From the NCBI RefSeq assembly GCF_002272745.1, contig NZ_NPBD01000007.1:964597-1028596 (forward strand): a stretch of 64,000 nucleotides of DNA. The letters are read 5' to 3'. A program made the position numbers and the translations under genes. Within the stretch, counting starts at the first letter, position 1. Each line of letters starts with the position of its first letter. The notes under the pieces were generated by a model. The model was not told the origin of the DNA. It did no database searches and saw nothing but the letters and a program-made list of their open reading frames with translations. Shown one piece after another: positions 9,507-18,869 of the stretch. The DNA comes from Terribacillus saccharophilus (GTDB lineage: Bacteria > Bacillota > Bacilli > Bacillales > Amphibacillaceae).

Positions 9507-9866
9507 ATGGTATTGAATATTACTGACACTGCGAGCCTTCAGATCAAGGAAATGATGAAGGAAGAAGAAGCAGAAACAGTCCTGCTGCGCTTTGGCGTCA
9601 AAGGCGGCGGCTGCAGCGGCCTTTCCTACAGCCTCGGCTTTGAATATGAAAAGAATGAAGAGTTGGATACATTCGAAGAGGTCAACGATATCCCGGTCAT
9701 CATCCGTTCTATGGATATTCCGGTTATCCAAGGCACTACTATCGATTTCAAACAAAATATGATGGGCGGCGGGTTTACGATCGAAAATCCGAACGCTATC
9801 GTCAGCTGTGGCTGTGGTTCGTCATTTAAGACAGCTTCGAATGCCGGTACGCCTGAGAATTGCTGA
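9507..9866 (+). CDS. yutM: IscA/ErpA-type Fe-S carrier (YutM)
   Basis: 119 residues of the HesB/IscA family. The three conserved cysteines are in GGGCSGLSY and SCGCGSSF. It carries Fe-S clusters to client proteins. GGGGAGG precedes the ATG. It lies 58 bases after dapF and is followed by a strong terminator. Confidence 0.9.
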   Translation: MVLNITDTASLQIKEMMKEEEAETVLLRFGVKGGGCSGLSYSLGFEYEKNEELDTFEEVNDIPVIIRSMDIPVIQGTTIDFKQNMMGGGFTIENPNAIVSCGCGSSFKTASNAGTPENC

Positions 9867-9877
9867 TTTTAAAATGA

Positions 9878-9924
9878 AAGCCTTTCTGCCGTTTGTACAG
9901 TCAAACGGCAGAAAGGCTTTTTTT
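9878..9924 (+). terminator. Strong intrinsic terminator after yutM
   Basis: AAAGCCTTTCTGCCGTTT and its perfect complement form an 18-bp stem, followed by a T tract at 9917-9924. Confidence 0.92.
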
Positions 9925-9946
9925 GCATTTACTAGAGTTATTCTCA

Positions 9947-10552
9947 TTAATTTAGTAGAGCCTCTTTAATATGCCCATTTACTTGATAGCTGTTTAAAAG
10001 ACCAATATGAGATACGCCGTAAATTCTAATGTTATTCGCACCAGTAAGGACGGATAGATAGGAGCTTACGACATAGTCACTTGTCGAATAGATGGAAGTA
10101 GTATCTATGCCAGAAGGCGCTGCACTTGTTGTAAGTCTATTTGCTCCGCCTAGCGTTACGAGCTTATCCACTTTGTCACCGCCGCCTTTATTCAATATGT
10201 AATAAAGACTGTTTGCACCTCCCATGCTATGTGCCACGATGTTAACTTTATCGCTGCCTGTTTCCTCGAGTACGTCATCTACAAATCCCTGAATGGCAGA
10301 TGAATTCAATTCTTGATGCCCCTGCTTGCTTGGAAGATCAATTGAATAAAGCTCATCACTCGACCAGCCTTGGTTCTGTAAGTATCTTTCAATGAAATAG
10401 AAATTCGAATCGGAACCCGTCAAACCATGAACAAAAACAACTGGTGTGTTATCAGTAGCAGCTTGGACTTTAGTGGGCTGGAAATAGGCAGAAAATGTTA
10501 GTGCCATGGCAAGACTGATAAACAAAAGCGTAATTAGTTTACATTTTCTCAT
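9947..10552 (-). CDS. Secreted triacylglycerol lipase (Bacillus family I.4 type)
   Basis: 201 residues. Residues 1-31 form a signal peptide (basic start, hydrophobic core, VQA cleavage). The nucleophile Ser109 lies in AHSMGG, the Ala-for-Gly variant typical of Bacillus lipases; Asp159 and His182 complete the triad, and PVVFVHGLTGS carries the oxyanion-hole region. The size fits the minimal lidless LipA/LipB family. It is monocistronic, and its 3-prime end faces the yutM terminator. An extracellular lipase for short to medium acyl esters is the likely role. Confidence 0.92.
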   Translation of the reverse strand: MRKCKLITLLFISLAMALTFSAYFQPTKVQAATDNTPVVFVHGLTGSDSNFYFIERYLQNQGWSSDELYSIDLPSKQGHQELNSSAIQGFVDDVLEETGSDKVNIVAHSMGGANSLYYILNKGGGDKVDKLVTLGGANRLTTSAAPSGIDTTSIYSTSDYVVSSYLSVLTGANNIRIYGVSHIGLLNSYQVNGHIKEALLN

Positions 10553-10812
10553 TTCTTGTTTCCTCCTAATAATTTAAATTATGTAATACTATTAAATTGT
10601 AAAATATCAACTGGAATTCCGGTATTGGGAAACTTATGGTGATTTCACTATTTCTATGTCCTTTAGTAAACCATTTTTACAGTCATAATCACTCATCAGT
10701 TGGATTTTATTTCCCAATTAGAGTGTACAAAGTAGGTGTTCTTTTCTTTTGACAATATTGCTAGAATCAATACAGATAGAAATTCCATTAATGTCCATTA
10801 AGGAGATATAAG

Positions 10813-11280
10813 ATGATCACACTAGCTAAACCTGCAGATGCCTCGGAAATCCACCGCGTCATGATCGCTACATTTGAAGAGTACAGAAATACGGCAGTTC
10901 CATTCAGTGCTTTGGATGAAACAATAGATTCAATAAGAACATTTTTAGAAGAGGGTAAAGAGAGAGCTCTTCTATTTTGGATTAATAATATAGCGTTAGG
11001 GACTGTTCGTTTTAAAGAAGAGGATGGTGCTTTATACTTCTTCCGGTTATCTGTAAGTCCAGAGTGGAGAGGAAGAGGGGTAGCCCGACACTTACTATCA
11101 GCATTAGAAAATCATGCTGCCAGCCAAAGTCTTGATATGCTTTACTGTCAGGTGAGGCTGTCAGAAGAGAGAAATATCGATTTATATAAGAAGAACGGAT
11201 TTTGCATCAATGACAGTAAAACAATCACAAAATCCAATGGTATTCGTGTCGAAACAGTCATGATGACCAAAAAGCTATGA
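10813..11280 (+). CDS. GNAT-family N-acetyltransferase
   Basis: 155 residues with the acetyl-CoA-binding motif A at VSPEWRGRGVARHLL and the usual LYKKNGF segment near the C-terminus. It transfers acetyl from acetyl-CoA to an amine; the substrate is unknown. AAGGAGATATAAG precedes the ATG. A TTGACA at 10749-10754 may be its -35 box. It sits alone in the variable region between lipase and transporter genes. Confidence 0.85.
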   Translation: MITLAKPADASEIHRVMIATFEEYRNTAVPFSALDETIDSIRTFLEEGKERALLFWINNIALGTVRFKEEDGALYFFRLSVSPEWRGRGVARHLLSALENHAASQSLDMLYCQVRLSEERNIDLYKKNGFCINDSKTITKSNGIRVETVMMTKKL

Positions 11281-11328
11281 TAAGTAAGTAGAGCTCTGTA
11301 AAACCTATATCATGCGAAAAACCAAAAA

Positions 11329-11443
11329 TTGTAATGTTATAAAATGATTATATTAATAAAATGCGGGTATATAACTCCTACCAACACCTACAGAAGGTGA
11401 AAGCATTGTTTGTACAACAGACAACATGCATAAAATGGAGGAG
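11329..11443 (+). repeat. Leader of transporter 1, copy 1 of a duplicated 5-prime region
   Basis: This segment shares ordered blocks with 13060-13180: TTGTAAT, TGATTAT, CGGGTATATAA, TCCTACCAAC, AAAGCATT and AATGGAGGAGA. The match extends through the ribosome-binding site into the coding region, so the duplication included the leader. No clean sigma-A promoter is obvious. Confidence 0.6.
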
Positions 11444-11452
11444 AGAGAGAAG

Positions 11453-12928
11453 ATGGACAAACAAGCGAATGGACAAGGGCATGTCGCTCATACTGAGGAC
11501 GATGGTCGAAGTTCGAAGCGCAGATTAAGATTAATCGCTATTATTTCTACCTTCGGTGGATTATTATTCGGTTACGATACAGGTGTAATCAATGGGGCAT
11601 TGCCTTTCATGGGGCAGGAAGACCAATTGAATCTGACACCATTAACAGAAGGAATGGTAGCAAGTTCCTTGCTTCTTGGAGCAGCGTTCGGTGCTGTATC
11701 CGGCGGTAAGCTCGCAGATAAAGTCGGTCGACGTCGTGTGATATTATACTTAGCTGTATTATTCTTCTTAGCAACTTTAGGTTGTTCTTTTGCACCGAAT
11801 GTGGAGACAATGATTGTCTTCCGCGTACTGCTTGGACTAGCTGTTGGTGGTGCTTCGGTGACTGTTCCTGCTTACTTGGCGGAGGTTTCTCCTACTGAGT
11901 CACGCGGAAAAATGGTAACGATGAATGATTTGATGATCGTTACTGGTCAGCTTCTTGCTTATTCTTCTAACGCATTTCTTGGAAATATGTTTGGTGATGC
12001 TGGGCACATCTGGCGTTATATGCTTGTTATTGCTACAATACCTGCTCTTGTACTTTGGTTCGGAATGCTTGTAATGCCGGAGAGTCCGCGCTGGCTTGCA
12101 CAACAAGGTATGTTGAAAACTGCGTTCCAAATTCTTACTAAGATTCGCCGTAAAAATCGTGCGAAGCAGGAAATGGAACAAATTAAGAAAACAGTAGAAA
12201 AAGAGAAGAAGCTGGACAAAGCTTCCTTTAAAGATTTGACTATTCCATGGATTAGAAGAATCGTTCTTATAGGTCTAGGAATTGGAGTAATTCAGCAAAT
12301 AACTGGAGTAAACTCCATTATGTACTATGGTACCGAAATTTTGAGTGACGCAGGATTTGGTCGAGATGCGGCGCTTATAGGTAACATTGCCAATGGTATC
12401 ATTTCCGTAGCAGCTACTATTTTTGGAATTTGGTTGCTAGGTAAAGTAGGACGCAGACCAATGCTGACTGTCGGATTTATCGGTACGACAACTGCATTGC
12501 TTCTATTAACGATTGTAACGACATTCTTTGAAGGTTCTGCTGCACTTCCATATCTAGTGCTGAGTCTAACGGTAACTTTCCTTGCATTCCAGCAAGGAGC
12601 GGTATCACCTGTCACATGGTTGATGCTTTCTGAAATATTCCCGTCACGTATTCGTGGTATGGGGATGGGGATTGCGATCTTCTTCCATTGGATGACAAAC
12701 TTTACGGTAAGTTTGACATTCCCAGTATTACTTAGTGCGATCGGTCTATCCAGCACATTTCTTATCTTTGTTGTTCTGGGTATTGCTGCGATTCTCTTTA
12801 TACAGAAATTCTTACCAGAAACGAAAGGTCGTACGCTGGAAGAATTGGAACAAGATTTCCGTGATAAGAAGACCCGCAAAACTGTCCCAAAGTTGAACAA
12901 GAAAACTGAACTAAGTGAAAGAGTGTAA
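11453..12928 (+). CDS. MFS sugar/myo-inositol transporter, copy 1 (IolT-like)
   Basis: 491 residues, 12 membrane helices of the sugar porter family. Signatures: [13 protein letters not shown] in helix 1, [12 protein letters not shown] between helices 2 and 3, PESPRWL after helix 6, [13 protein letters not shown] in helix 7 and [12 protein letters not shown] at the C-terminus. It most resembles the Bacillus IolT/CsbC group of proton-coupled myo-inositol or hexose transporters. GGAGGA precedes the ATG at a normal distance. A highly similar gene follows; substrate identity is not readable from sequence. Confidence 0.88.
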   Translation: MDKQANGQGHVAHTEDDGRSSKRRLRLIAIISTFGGLLFGYDTGVINGALPFMGQEDQLNLTPLTEGMVASSLLLGAAFGAVSGGKLADKVGRRRVILYLAVLFFLATLGCSFAPNVETMIVFRVLLGLAVGGASVTVPAYLAEVSPTESRGKMVTMNDLMIVTGQLLAYSSNAFLGNMFGDAGHIWRYMLVIATIPALVLWFGMLVMPESPRWLAQQGMLKTAFQILTKIRRKNRAKQEMEQIKKTVEKEKKLDKASFKDLTIPWIRRIVLIGLGIGVIQQITGVNSIMYYGTEILSDAGFGRDAALIGNIANGIISVAATIFGIWLLGKVGRRPMLTVGFIGTTTALLLLTIVTTFFEGSAALPYLVLSLTVTFLAFQQGAVSPVTWLMLSEIFPSRIRGMGMGIAIFFHWMTNFTVSLTFPVLLSAIGLSSTFLIFVVLGIAAILFIQKFLPETKGRTLEELEQDFRDKKTRKTVPKLNKKTELSERV

Positions 12929-12933
12929 TTAAA

Positions 12934-12968
12934 AAGATCCCTTCCTGGCTGACAGGAGGGGATCTTCT
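12934..12968 (+). terminator. Terminator after transporter 1
   Basis: AAGATCCCTTCCTG pairs with CAGGAGGGGATCTT (one wobble) around a 5-base loop. The T tract is short, so read-through is possible. Confidence 0.65.
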
Positions 12969-13059
12969 TGTATAAAGAAAGATATTGTTAGGCTGTCTTC
13001 ATAGATGAAAATAACAATAATCATGAGTACTGTGGTACAACTGTTCAATTGAAATAGAG

Positions 13060-13180
13060 TTGTAATATAACAAAAGTGATTATTTTGACAAAAGACGGGT
13101 ATATAAATCCTACCAACCCATACATACAGACAAGGGTAAAAGCATTATTCATGCAGCAGTCAAATGCGTAAATGGAGGAG
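13060..13180 (+). repeat. Leader of transporter 2, copy 2 of a duplicated 5-prime region
   Basis: Ordered blocks match 11329-11443 (see that entry). A TTGACA at 13085-13090 is present only in this copy, but no -10 element lies at 16-18 bases from it. Confidence 0.6.
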
Positions 13181-13186
13181 AAAAAT

Positions 13187-14662
13187 ATGGACAAACATGA
13201 GGCTGGTAAGGGGCATGTCCCACAGATTGAGGATGATGGAAAAAGTTCGAAGCGGAGGCTGAGATGGATTGCCATCATATCTACTTTCGGAGGATTATTG
13301 TTTGGATATGACACAGGTGTCATCAACGGTGCATTGCCGTTTATGGGACAGGAGGATCAGCTGAATCTGACACCGCTGACAGAAGGTGTTGTTGCTAGCT
13401 CCCTGTTGCTAGGAGCTGCATTTGGTGCAGTATTTGGCGGAAAGCTTTCTGATAAGATAGGTCGTCGCCGTATCATTTTGTATCTTGCTGTTTTATTCTT
13501 TATTGCAACATTAGGCTGTTCATTCGCACCGAATACGGAGACGATGGTTGTCTTTCGAGTGCTGCTTGGTCTGGCCGTTGGTGGCGCTTCCGTAACAGTG
13601 CCGGCTTACCTCGCGGAGATGTCTCCAGCAGCGAAACGCGGACGAATGGTAACGCAAAATGAATTGATGATTGTAACTGGTCAGCTGCTTGCTTATACTT
13701 CCAATGCTGCACTCGGAAATTTGTTCGCCGATACAGGTCACATTTGGCGTTATATGCTGGTTATCGCAACTTTGCCGGCTATCATACTTTGGTTCGGAAT
13801 GCTGGTCATGCCGGAAAGCCCGCGTTGGCTTGCACAGCAAGGTATGCTAAAGACTGCTTTCCAAATTCTTTCGAAGATTCGCCGCAAAAATCAGGCAAAA
13901 CAAGAAATGGCGGAAATTCGCAAGACAGTGGAAAAAGAGGAGAAACTGGATAAGGCTTCGTACAAAGACCTTGCGATACCATGGATTAGAAAAATTGTTT
14001 TTATCGGTATGGGTATAGGTATTATTCAGCAGATCACTGGGGTTAATTCTATCATGTATTATGGAACAGAAATTCTGAGTAATGCAGGATTTGGTACACA
14101 AGCAGCACTGATTGGTAATATTGCAAATGGCGTCATCTCTGTGCTTGCGACATTTGTTGGTATCTGGCTGCTAGGCAGAGTAGGGCGCAGGCAGATGCTG
14201 ACGGTAGGTTTTATCGGAACAACGAGTGCGCTGCTGCTTATTACGATTGTTGCTACTTTCTTTGAAGGGACAACAGCACTTCCGTATATGGTACTAGCTC
14301 TGACGGTCACATTCCTTGCCTTCCAGCAGGGTGCTGTTTCACCAGTCACATGGTTGATGCTAGCAGAGATTTTCCCTTCCAGGCTGCGCGGTATGGGAAT
14401 GGGGATCGCTGTATTTTTCCAATGGATGACGAACTTTACTATTAGTTTGACTTTCCCAGTGCTTTTAAGTGCTATTGGTCTATCTAGCACGTTCCTAATC
14501 TTCGTTATCCTGGGGATTGCTGCAATTCTCTTTATACAAAAATTCCTTCCAGAAACAAAGGATCGTACGCTGGAAGAATTGGAACAGGATTTCCGTCAGA
14601 TGACAATCCGCAAAACAGTCCCAAAATTGAAGAAGAAAACAGAAATAGGAGAAAGGGTATAA
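13187..14662 (+). CDS. MFS sugar/myo-inositol transporter, copy 2 (IolT-like)
   Basis: 491 residues, exactly the length of copy 1 and collinear with it without gaps by eye; most differences are conservative, with silent changes throughout. All sugar porter signatures are kept ([47 protein letters not shown]). The two genes are a tandem duplication that has had time to diverge. Differences cluster in the cytoplasmic and external loops and the termini. GGAGGAG precedes the ATG. Its stop codon lies inside a terminator hairpin. Confidence 0.88.
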   Translation: MDKHEAGKGHVPQIEDDGKSSKRRLRWIAIISTFGGLLFGYDTGVINGALPFMGQEDQLNLTPLTEGVVASSLLLGAAFGAVFGGKLSDKIGRRRIILYLAVLFFIATLGCSFAPNTETMVVFRVLLGLAVGGASVTVPAYLAEMSPAAKRGRMVTQNELMIVTGQLLAYTSNAALGNLFADTGHIWRYMLVIATLPAIILWFGMLVMPESPRWLAQQGMLKTAFQILSKIRRKNQAKQEMAEIRKTVEKEEKLDKASYKDLAIPWIRKIVFIGMGIGIIQQITGVNSIMYYGTEILSNAGFGTQAALIGNIANGVISVLATFVGIWLLGRVGRRQMLTVGFIGTTSALLLITIVATFFEGTTALPYMVLALTVTFLAFQQGAVSPVTWLMLAEIFPSRLRGMGMGIAVFFQWMTNFTISLTFPVLLSAIGLSSTFLIFVILGIAAILFIQKFLPETKDRTLEELEQDFRQMTIRKTVPKLKKKTEIGERV

Positions 14663-14681
14663 TCCCTTCTCCTACTTTTTT
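14647..14681. terminator. Terminator overlapping the stop codon of transporter 2
   Basis: AGGAGAAAGGG and CCCTTCTCCT pair (one bulge) with the TAA stop in the loop, followed by CTACTTTTTT. It also lies at the 3-prime end of the convergent hydrolase gene. Confidence 0.75.
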
Positions 14682-15469
14682 GTTTCGACTAGTTTCTTTA
14701 AGCCTTCTTCTAATTCGTCGAAGAAGACAGGCATTCCATGTCCAGTACCAGCAGCTTGAGGATGCAGCTCCTGCAGCTTGCGGATGGAGCGGAAGGACTC
14801 CTGCTCGTCCATTGTGAAGTAGCGTGGAGGACCGTTGAATTCCTTTTGCTGCGTTAGCACTTTGTGCAGAGATTCCTGCTGGACAGTAGTAAACGCATCA
14901 CCGGCAATCAAGACTTTATCTTCTGTATGGAATAAGCTGATATGTCCTGGAGTATGTCCTGGAGTATGGATCCATTCCCAGCCTGGCAGGTGCGGTACTT
15001 TATGATCGAGCGGAATGAGCCTTACATGCTTGCTTAAATCGATTCCTGTATTCGGGAAGGTCTTAGACAGCTTGGTAATCAGTCCGCCGCCAGCATCTGT
15101 CTTTCCTTCCGGATAGTCAAGCTGTCCAGTCAGATAAGGAAGCTCAAGCTCATGCGCATAAACAGGCACATCCCATTCTTTCACCAGCTCGACGATACTG
15201 CCAACATGGTCGAAGTGACCATGTGTGAGGAGAATGCATGCTGGTTTAGCGCCTTCACCAAATAGTTCTGCAGCAGCGTGCTTAATATTGCCTGCTGTAT
15301 CAGGAACCCCGGCATCGACAAGTACCCATTCTTTTGTATCAGGATTTTCAATGAAAAAGACATTTACTATTCTGTCTAGATAGCCATGAACAGTTGGGGA
15401 GACGGTTGTTTCTTTTCCGCTCTTTATTGAGGCAAGCGGAATTAAGCGATGTTCAAATTCGTTTTCCAT
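14672..15469 (-). CDS. Metallo-beta-lactamase-fold hydrolase (YflN-like)
   Basis: 265 residues. The metal motif is HGHFDH (His83, His85, Asp87, His88), with HTPGHTPGH and GDAFTT downstream and a final GHGMP. This is the glyoxalase II/lactonase branch, not an antibiotic resistance enzyme by any visible feature. Substrate unknown; hydrolysis of a thioester or lactone is likely. A GAGGAGCTG ribosome-binding site precedes the ATG. Monocistronic. Confidence 0.85.
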   Translation of the reverse strand: MENEFEHRLIPLASIKSGKETTVSPTVHGYLDRIVNVFFIENPDTKEWVLVDAGVPDTAGNIKHAAAELFGEGAKPACILLTHGHFDHVGSIVELVKEWDVPVYAHELELPYLTGQLDYPEGKTDAGGGLITKLSKTFPNTGIDLSKHVRLIPLDHKVPHLPGWEWIHTPGHTPGHISLFHTEDKVLIAGDAFTTVQQESLHKVLTQQKEFNGPPRYFTMDEQESFRSIRKLQELHPQAAGTGHGMPVFFDELEEGLKKLVETKK

Positions 15470-15529
15470 ACAGCTCCTCCTTTATCGATACTAGTGTGTG
15501 ATAGACGGGCTTCCTTATACAAGAAGTAT

Positions 15530-15562
15530 AAAAAAACACCGGTTCCATAAAGGTAACCGGTG
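15530..15562 (-). terminator. Terminator of the NADP reductase gene
   Basis: CACCGGTT (15537-15544) and AACCGGTG (15555-15562) pair; on the minus strand a T tract follows at 15536-15530. Confidence 0.85.
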
Positions 15563-15571
15563 CGGTGTTAT

Positions 15572-16555
15572 TTAAAACATGCTTGTGGAATGTTTAGGCT
15601 GTACACGAGCGTCTGGATCAATGTATGTTTTGGCATTGTTGATGGCAGTCGGGCCTTCGCCGAAACCAGAGGCGATCAGGTTAACCTTGCCAGGATATGT
15701 GCAAATATCACCTGCTGCGTAAATACCAGGGATATTTGTTTCTTGTTTCGTATTAACAACAATGCTATTTTTCTCAATTTCCAAATCCCATTGCTTGATT
15801 GGTCCTAAGGAAGAAATGAAACCGTAATTGACGAGTACTTCGTCCACATCAATTGTTTCAGTTTCTTCGCTTTTCACCTTCTGCAGAACAACCTGTTCGA
15901 TGCGGTCAGTACCAAGCATCTCAACTGGTGTATAAGGCGTCATGATTCTTACATTGGATTGCATGAGTCGTTCTACACTGTGCTCATGGGCGCGGAACTC
16001 ATCACGGCGGTGTACGAGAATGACTTCTTTGGCAATTGGTTCAAGCATTAGCGCCCAGTCAACAGCCGAATCGCCGCCACCTGCTAATAGAACACGCTTG
16101 CCAGCGTACTTCTGCATATTATCCACATAGTAATTCAAGTTAACACCCTCGAACTCGTCACATCGCTCAACTGTTAGGCGACGAGGCTGAAAGGCACCGT
16201 TTCCTGCTGTGATGATAATCGTTTTCGAGAAGTGTACATCCTTATCTGTTTCGATACGGAATGTATTATCTTCTAAACGCTCGACTTTATCGACTGATTC
16301 TCCAAGTGCGATGGTAGGGTCGAAGCGTTTCAGCTGTTCCATAAGGTTGTCCACTAATTCCTGTGCGCGGACTTGGGGGAAGCCAGCTATATCATAGATG
16401 TATTTTTCTGGGTATAAAGCAGAAAGCTGTCCGCCCACTTGGGGAAGGCTTTCAATGATTTTGACACTTTGCTGACGCATCCCACCATAGAATGCGGTGA
16501 AAAGTCCGACTGGACCTGCACCGATGATGGTCACATCATATATTTGATCTGACAT
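15572..16555 (-). CDS. yumC: Ferredoxin/flavodoxin-NADP+ reductase (YumC type)
   Basis: 327 residues, a thioredoxin-reductase-like flavoprotein lacking the CxxC redox pair. The FAD-binding GAGPVGLF lies near the N-terminus, the NADPH motif [10 protein letters not shown] in the middle and GIYAAGDIC near the C-terminus. In B. subtilis this enzyme transfers electrons between NADPH and ferredoxin or flavodoxin and is essential. I placed the start at the ATG after GGAGGAACCGGT; the longer frame upstream has no support. It is divergent from the NADH dehydrogenase gene. Confidence 0.9.
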   Translation of the reverse strand: MSDQIYDVTIIGAGPVGLFTAFYGGMRQQSVKIIESLPQVGGQLSALYPEKYIYDIAGFPQVRAQELVDNLMEQLKRFDPTIALGESVDKVERLEDNTFRIETDKDVHFSKTIIITAGNGAFQPRRLTVERCDEFEGVNLNYYVDNMQKYAGKRVLLAGGGDSAVDWALMLEPIAKEVILVHRRDEFRAHEHSVERLMQSNVRIMTPYTPVEMLGTDRIEQVVLQKVKSEETETIDVDEVLVNYGFISSLGPIKQWDLEIEKNSIVVNTKQETNIPGIYAAGDICTYPGKVNLIASGFGEGPTAINNAKTYIDPDARVQPKHSTSMF

Positions 16556-16698
16556 ACCGGTTCCTCCTAGTATTTTTAAACGTAACAATTGGTATTTTAT
16601 CATAGTTGCTGAAATATGAGTAAGAAGAAGGATTTTTAATGTATAGTAGTATACCCTCGAACATGATAAGCTTCCCCTTTTTTGGTTGATAAAAGGAA

Positions 16699-16712
16699 AG
16701 AAAACGTTTACC
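16699..16712. promoter_or_regulatory. Possible CcpA cre site
   Basis: AGAAAACGTTTACC matches 12 of 14 positions of the cre consensus TGWAANCGNTNWCA. It lies in the divergent region between the two flavoenzyme genes. Suggestive only. Confidence 0.35.
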
Positions 16713-16732
16713 ATAATATTGATAACGGTTTT

Positions 16733-16762
16733 GTGACAGTTTTATGTTTTCATCTGTATTAT
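16733..16762 (+). promoter_or_regulatory. Possible promoter of the NADH dehydrogenase gene
   Basis: GTGACA at 16733-16738 and TATTAT at 16757-16762 are 18 bases apart, with a TG just before the -10. The Rex-like dyad begins two bases downstream. Confidence 0.45.
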
Positions 16763-16763
16763 A

Positions 16764-16781
16764 AAGTGAATAGTATCACAA
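16764..16781. promoter_or_regulatory. Rex-type operator upstream of the NADH dehydrogenase gene
   Basis: Read on the minus strand the site is TTGTGATACTATTCACTT, close to the Rex consensus TTGTGAANNNNTTCACAA (3 mismatches at the fixed positions). It is placed at the expected transcription start. Rex represses respiratory genes when NADH is low and is released by NADH, and an NADH dehydrogenase is its classic Gram-positive target. Confidence 0.6.
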
Positions 16782-16856
16782 ACAAAAAAATTAATGAGTT
16801 GTTAGGTTGCTGCAAGCTTAGGAAAAACCAAACTATATTAATGGATGTGATCGAAG

Positions 16857-18074
16857 ATGAGCAAACCAAAAATTGTGATTGCAGGTGCTGGTTACGGCGG
16901 CCTGATTACGACAGTGAAACTTCAGAAACTGATTGGAGCGGACGAGGCGAGCATCACGCTCGTAAACAAGCATGATTACCATTATCAGACAACATGGCTC
17001 CATGAGAATGCGGCAGGGACGAGACATCATGATCAGACGCGGATTGCAATCAAGGATGTTATCGATGCAAAAAAAGTCAATTTTGTCCAAGATACGGTAA
17101 CAAAAATCAAACCAAATGAAAAAAAGCTGGTTATGCAAAACGGCGAAATCTCCTATGATTATCTTGTTGTAGGCTTAGGCTTTGAGCCTGCGAATTTCGG
17201 GATCGATGGCCTTCTTGACCATGCGTACATGATTCGGAGCATCAATTCTTCCCGTTTGATTCGAGAGCATATCGAGCACAACTTTGCAGTATATAACAAT
17301 GAAGCGGAGAAGAAAGAAGAGCGTCTTAATATCGTTATTGGCGGAGGCGGCTTCACGGGCATCGAGTTTGCCGGAGAACTGGCAGAACGTGTCCCAGAAC
17401 TGTGCAAGGAATACGATATAGACCGGGATAAGGTCAGGGTCATAGTTGTAGAGGCGGGTGCTTCTGTCATGATGGGATTCGATCCGCAACTTGTTGAATA
17501 TGCCTTGAATTCCTTGGAATCCCGCGGCATTGAATTCCAGACAAATGCCTTCCTTAAGGAAGTAACGGCTGACAGCATTGTTTATGAAAAAGCAGGCGAG
17601 AGACATACAGTTAAAACAAATACAACGGTGTGGGCAGCTGGTGTTAAAGGAAATTCGATTCTGGAGGAATCCGGTTTCGAAGTTAACCGAGGCAAGGTGA
17701 TGGTAACAGAGGATCTGCGTGATCCGAACCATGACGATATCTTCATTGTCGGTGATTGTGCGGCCATCATAAACGAGGAAACCGGCAGGCCGTATCCGCC
17801 AACAGCGCAGATAGCTACTCAGATGGGTTATAACTGTGCTCAGAATTTGAAAGCACTCATCCGCAAGGAAAGTAACACCCAGAAATTCGTACCAGAGATA
17901 AAAGGTACGCTTGCTTCCTTAGGAGGCGGTGACGCCATGGGTATGGTAATGGGTAAGAAGCTGTTTGGAAAACCGGCAGATGTGATGAAGAAAGCGTCGG
18001 ATAATCGCTATCTTTATCAGCTTGGCGGTGTAGGACTAGTCTTGAAAAAAGGGAAGTTCAACATATTCAGCTAA
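16857..18074 (+). CDS. yumB: Type II NADH dehydrogenase (YumB/Ndh-like)
   Basis: 405 residues. FAD-binding GAGYGG at residues 10-15, the NADH-binding GGGGFTGIEFAGE motif, the GVKGN segment and FIVGDCA before the C-terminal membrane-anchoring region. It oxidises NADH and passes electrons to menaquinone without proton pumping. The ribosome-binding site before the ATG at 16857 is weak. A Rex-like dyad lies 75-90 bases upstream. Next door is yumC, the same order as in B. subtilis. Confidence 0.9.
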   Translation: MSKPKIVIAGAGYGGLITTVKLQKLIGADEASITLVNKHDYHYQTTWLHENAAGTRHHDQTRIAIKDVIDAKKVNFVQDTVTKIKPNEKKLVMQNGEISYDYLVVGLGFEPANFGIDGLLDHAYMIRSINSSRLIREHIEHNFAVYNNEAEKKEERLNIVIGGGGFTGIEFAGELAERVPELCKEYDIDRDKVRVIVVEAGASVMMGFDPQLVEYALNSLESRGIEFQTNAFLKEVTADSIVYEKAGERHTVKTNTTVWAAGVKGNSILEESGFEVNRGKVMVTEDLRDPNHDDIFIVGDCAAIINEETGRPYPPTAQIATQMGYNCAQNLKALIRKESNTQKFVPEIKGTLASLGGGDAMGMVMGKKLFGKPADVMKKASDNRYLYQLGGVGLVLKKGKFNIFS

Positions 18075-18076
18075 AC

Positions 18077-18106
18077 AAAAAGCAGCCATATGGCTGCTTT
18101 TCTTTT
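18077..18106 (+). terminator. Terminator of the NADH dehydrogenase gene
   Basis: AAAAGCAGCC and GGCTGCTTTT pair around a 4-base loop, followed by CTTTTG. Confidence 0.85.
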
Positions 18107-18154
18107 GTATAGGGATATTCTCATTTGACGATGCTGTTACCAGAGGTGAAAGAT

Positions 18155-18343
18155 ATGATCCGACGATGGTGCATAAGAGCACTGCTTTGTACCCTCTGGC
18201 TTACAGCTATGTATGTGACCTGGAGTCAGCTGACGAATTTGACAGCAGAGGACGTCATCCAATTTGAACAGAGGCAGCTTCCTGCGCGTGATTTCGGAAG
18301 CAAGCAGCTGCATTTGCAATTAAAACAGCAAATAGATGACTAG
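18155..18343 (+). CDS. Small single-pass membrane protein of unknown function
   Basis: 62 residues starting MIRRWCIRALLCTLW, one membrane helix (about residues 6-25) and a charged tail ending KQQIDD. The ATG at 18155 has GAGGTGA at 18143-18149, a good reason to believe in the gene. Not recognised as a named family. Its last 24 bases overlap the 3-prime end of the convergent yuiD gene. Confidence 0.6.
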   Translation: MIRRWCIRALLCTLWLTAMYVTWSQLTNLTAEDVIQFEQRQLPARDFGSKQLHLQLKQQIDD

Positions 18344-18793
18344 AGAAATACCAATGCCGGTTAGAGCGCCGAAAAAGACTTCAATCGGCTGATGTCCGAG
18401 CATTTCCCGGATCTCACGATTTTTTTCGAACTCTTGCTTACTGCCCCAGATTTTCGCTTCATCAACGAATCGCTGAAAATCCTTCAGAAGCAGATTAAGC
18501 AATATCGCCTGTTCACCGGCTTGTCTTCTTACACCAGATGCATCAAACATAATAATGATGCTAAAGACGAAGGATGCTGCAAAAATAGGGGAATCTAGTC
18601 CGCTTTCAAAGCCGATCGAGGTCGTCAGCGCAGCTACAGCTGCTGAATGACTGCTCGGCATTCCGCCCGTACTGAATGCTAGATCGGCCTGGATGCGCTT
18701 ATCTGCAATCGCACGGATGGGCACTTTTATTATTTGTGCGAAAACGATGGCAATCAGCGCACTCCATAGGGGCATATTTTGTAACAATGACAT
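18320..18793 (-). CDS. yuiD: YuiD, divergent PAP2-family membrane protein (DUF212)
   Basis: 157 residues, hydrophobic with four to five helices. PSSHSAAVAA is the acid-phosphatase-like motif; GALTGIGISLV forms the last helix. Family members are divergent PAP2 phosphatases of the membrane with unknown substrate. The 3-prime end overlaps the small membrane protein gene on the other strand. Confidence 0.88.
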   Translation of the reverse strand: MSLLQNMPLWSALIAIVFAQIIKVPIRAIADKRIQADLAFSTGGMPSSHSAAVAALTTSIGFESGLDSPIFAASFVFSIIIMFDASGVRRQAGEQAILLNLLLKDFQRFVDEAKIWGSKQEFEKNREIREMLGHQPIEVFFGALTGIGISLVIYLLF

Positions 18794-18869
18794 GTACTGC
18801 TACATCCTTTCAGAGAAAAAGCTATAATATATGATGTACTCATTATAACTAAATTTCCCTGAGAAAATG

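Noticed and set aside
14672..15469. Beta-lactam resistance gene
   Set aside because: The metallo-beta-lactamase fold is here of the glyoxalase II/lactonase type, without a signal peptide.
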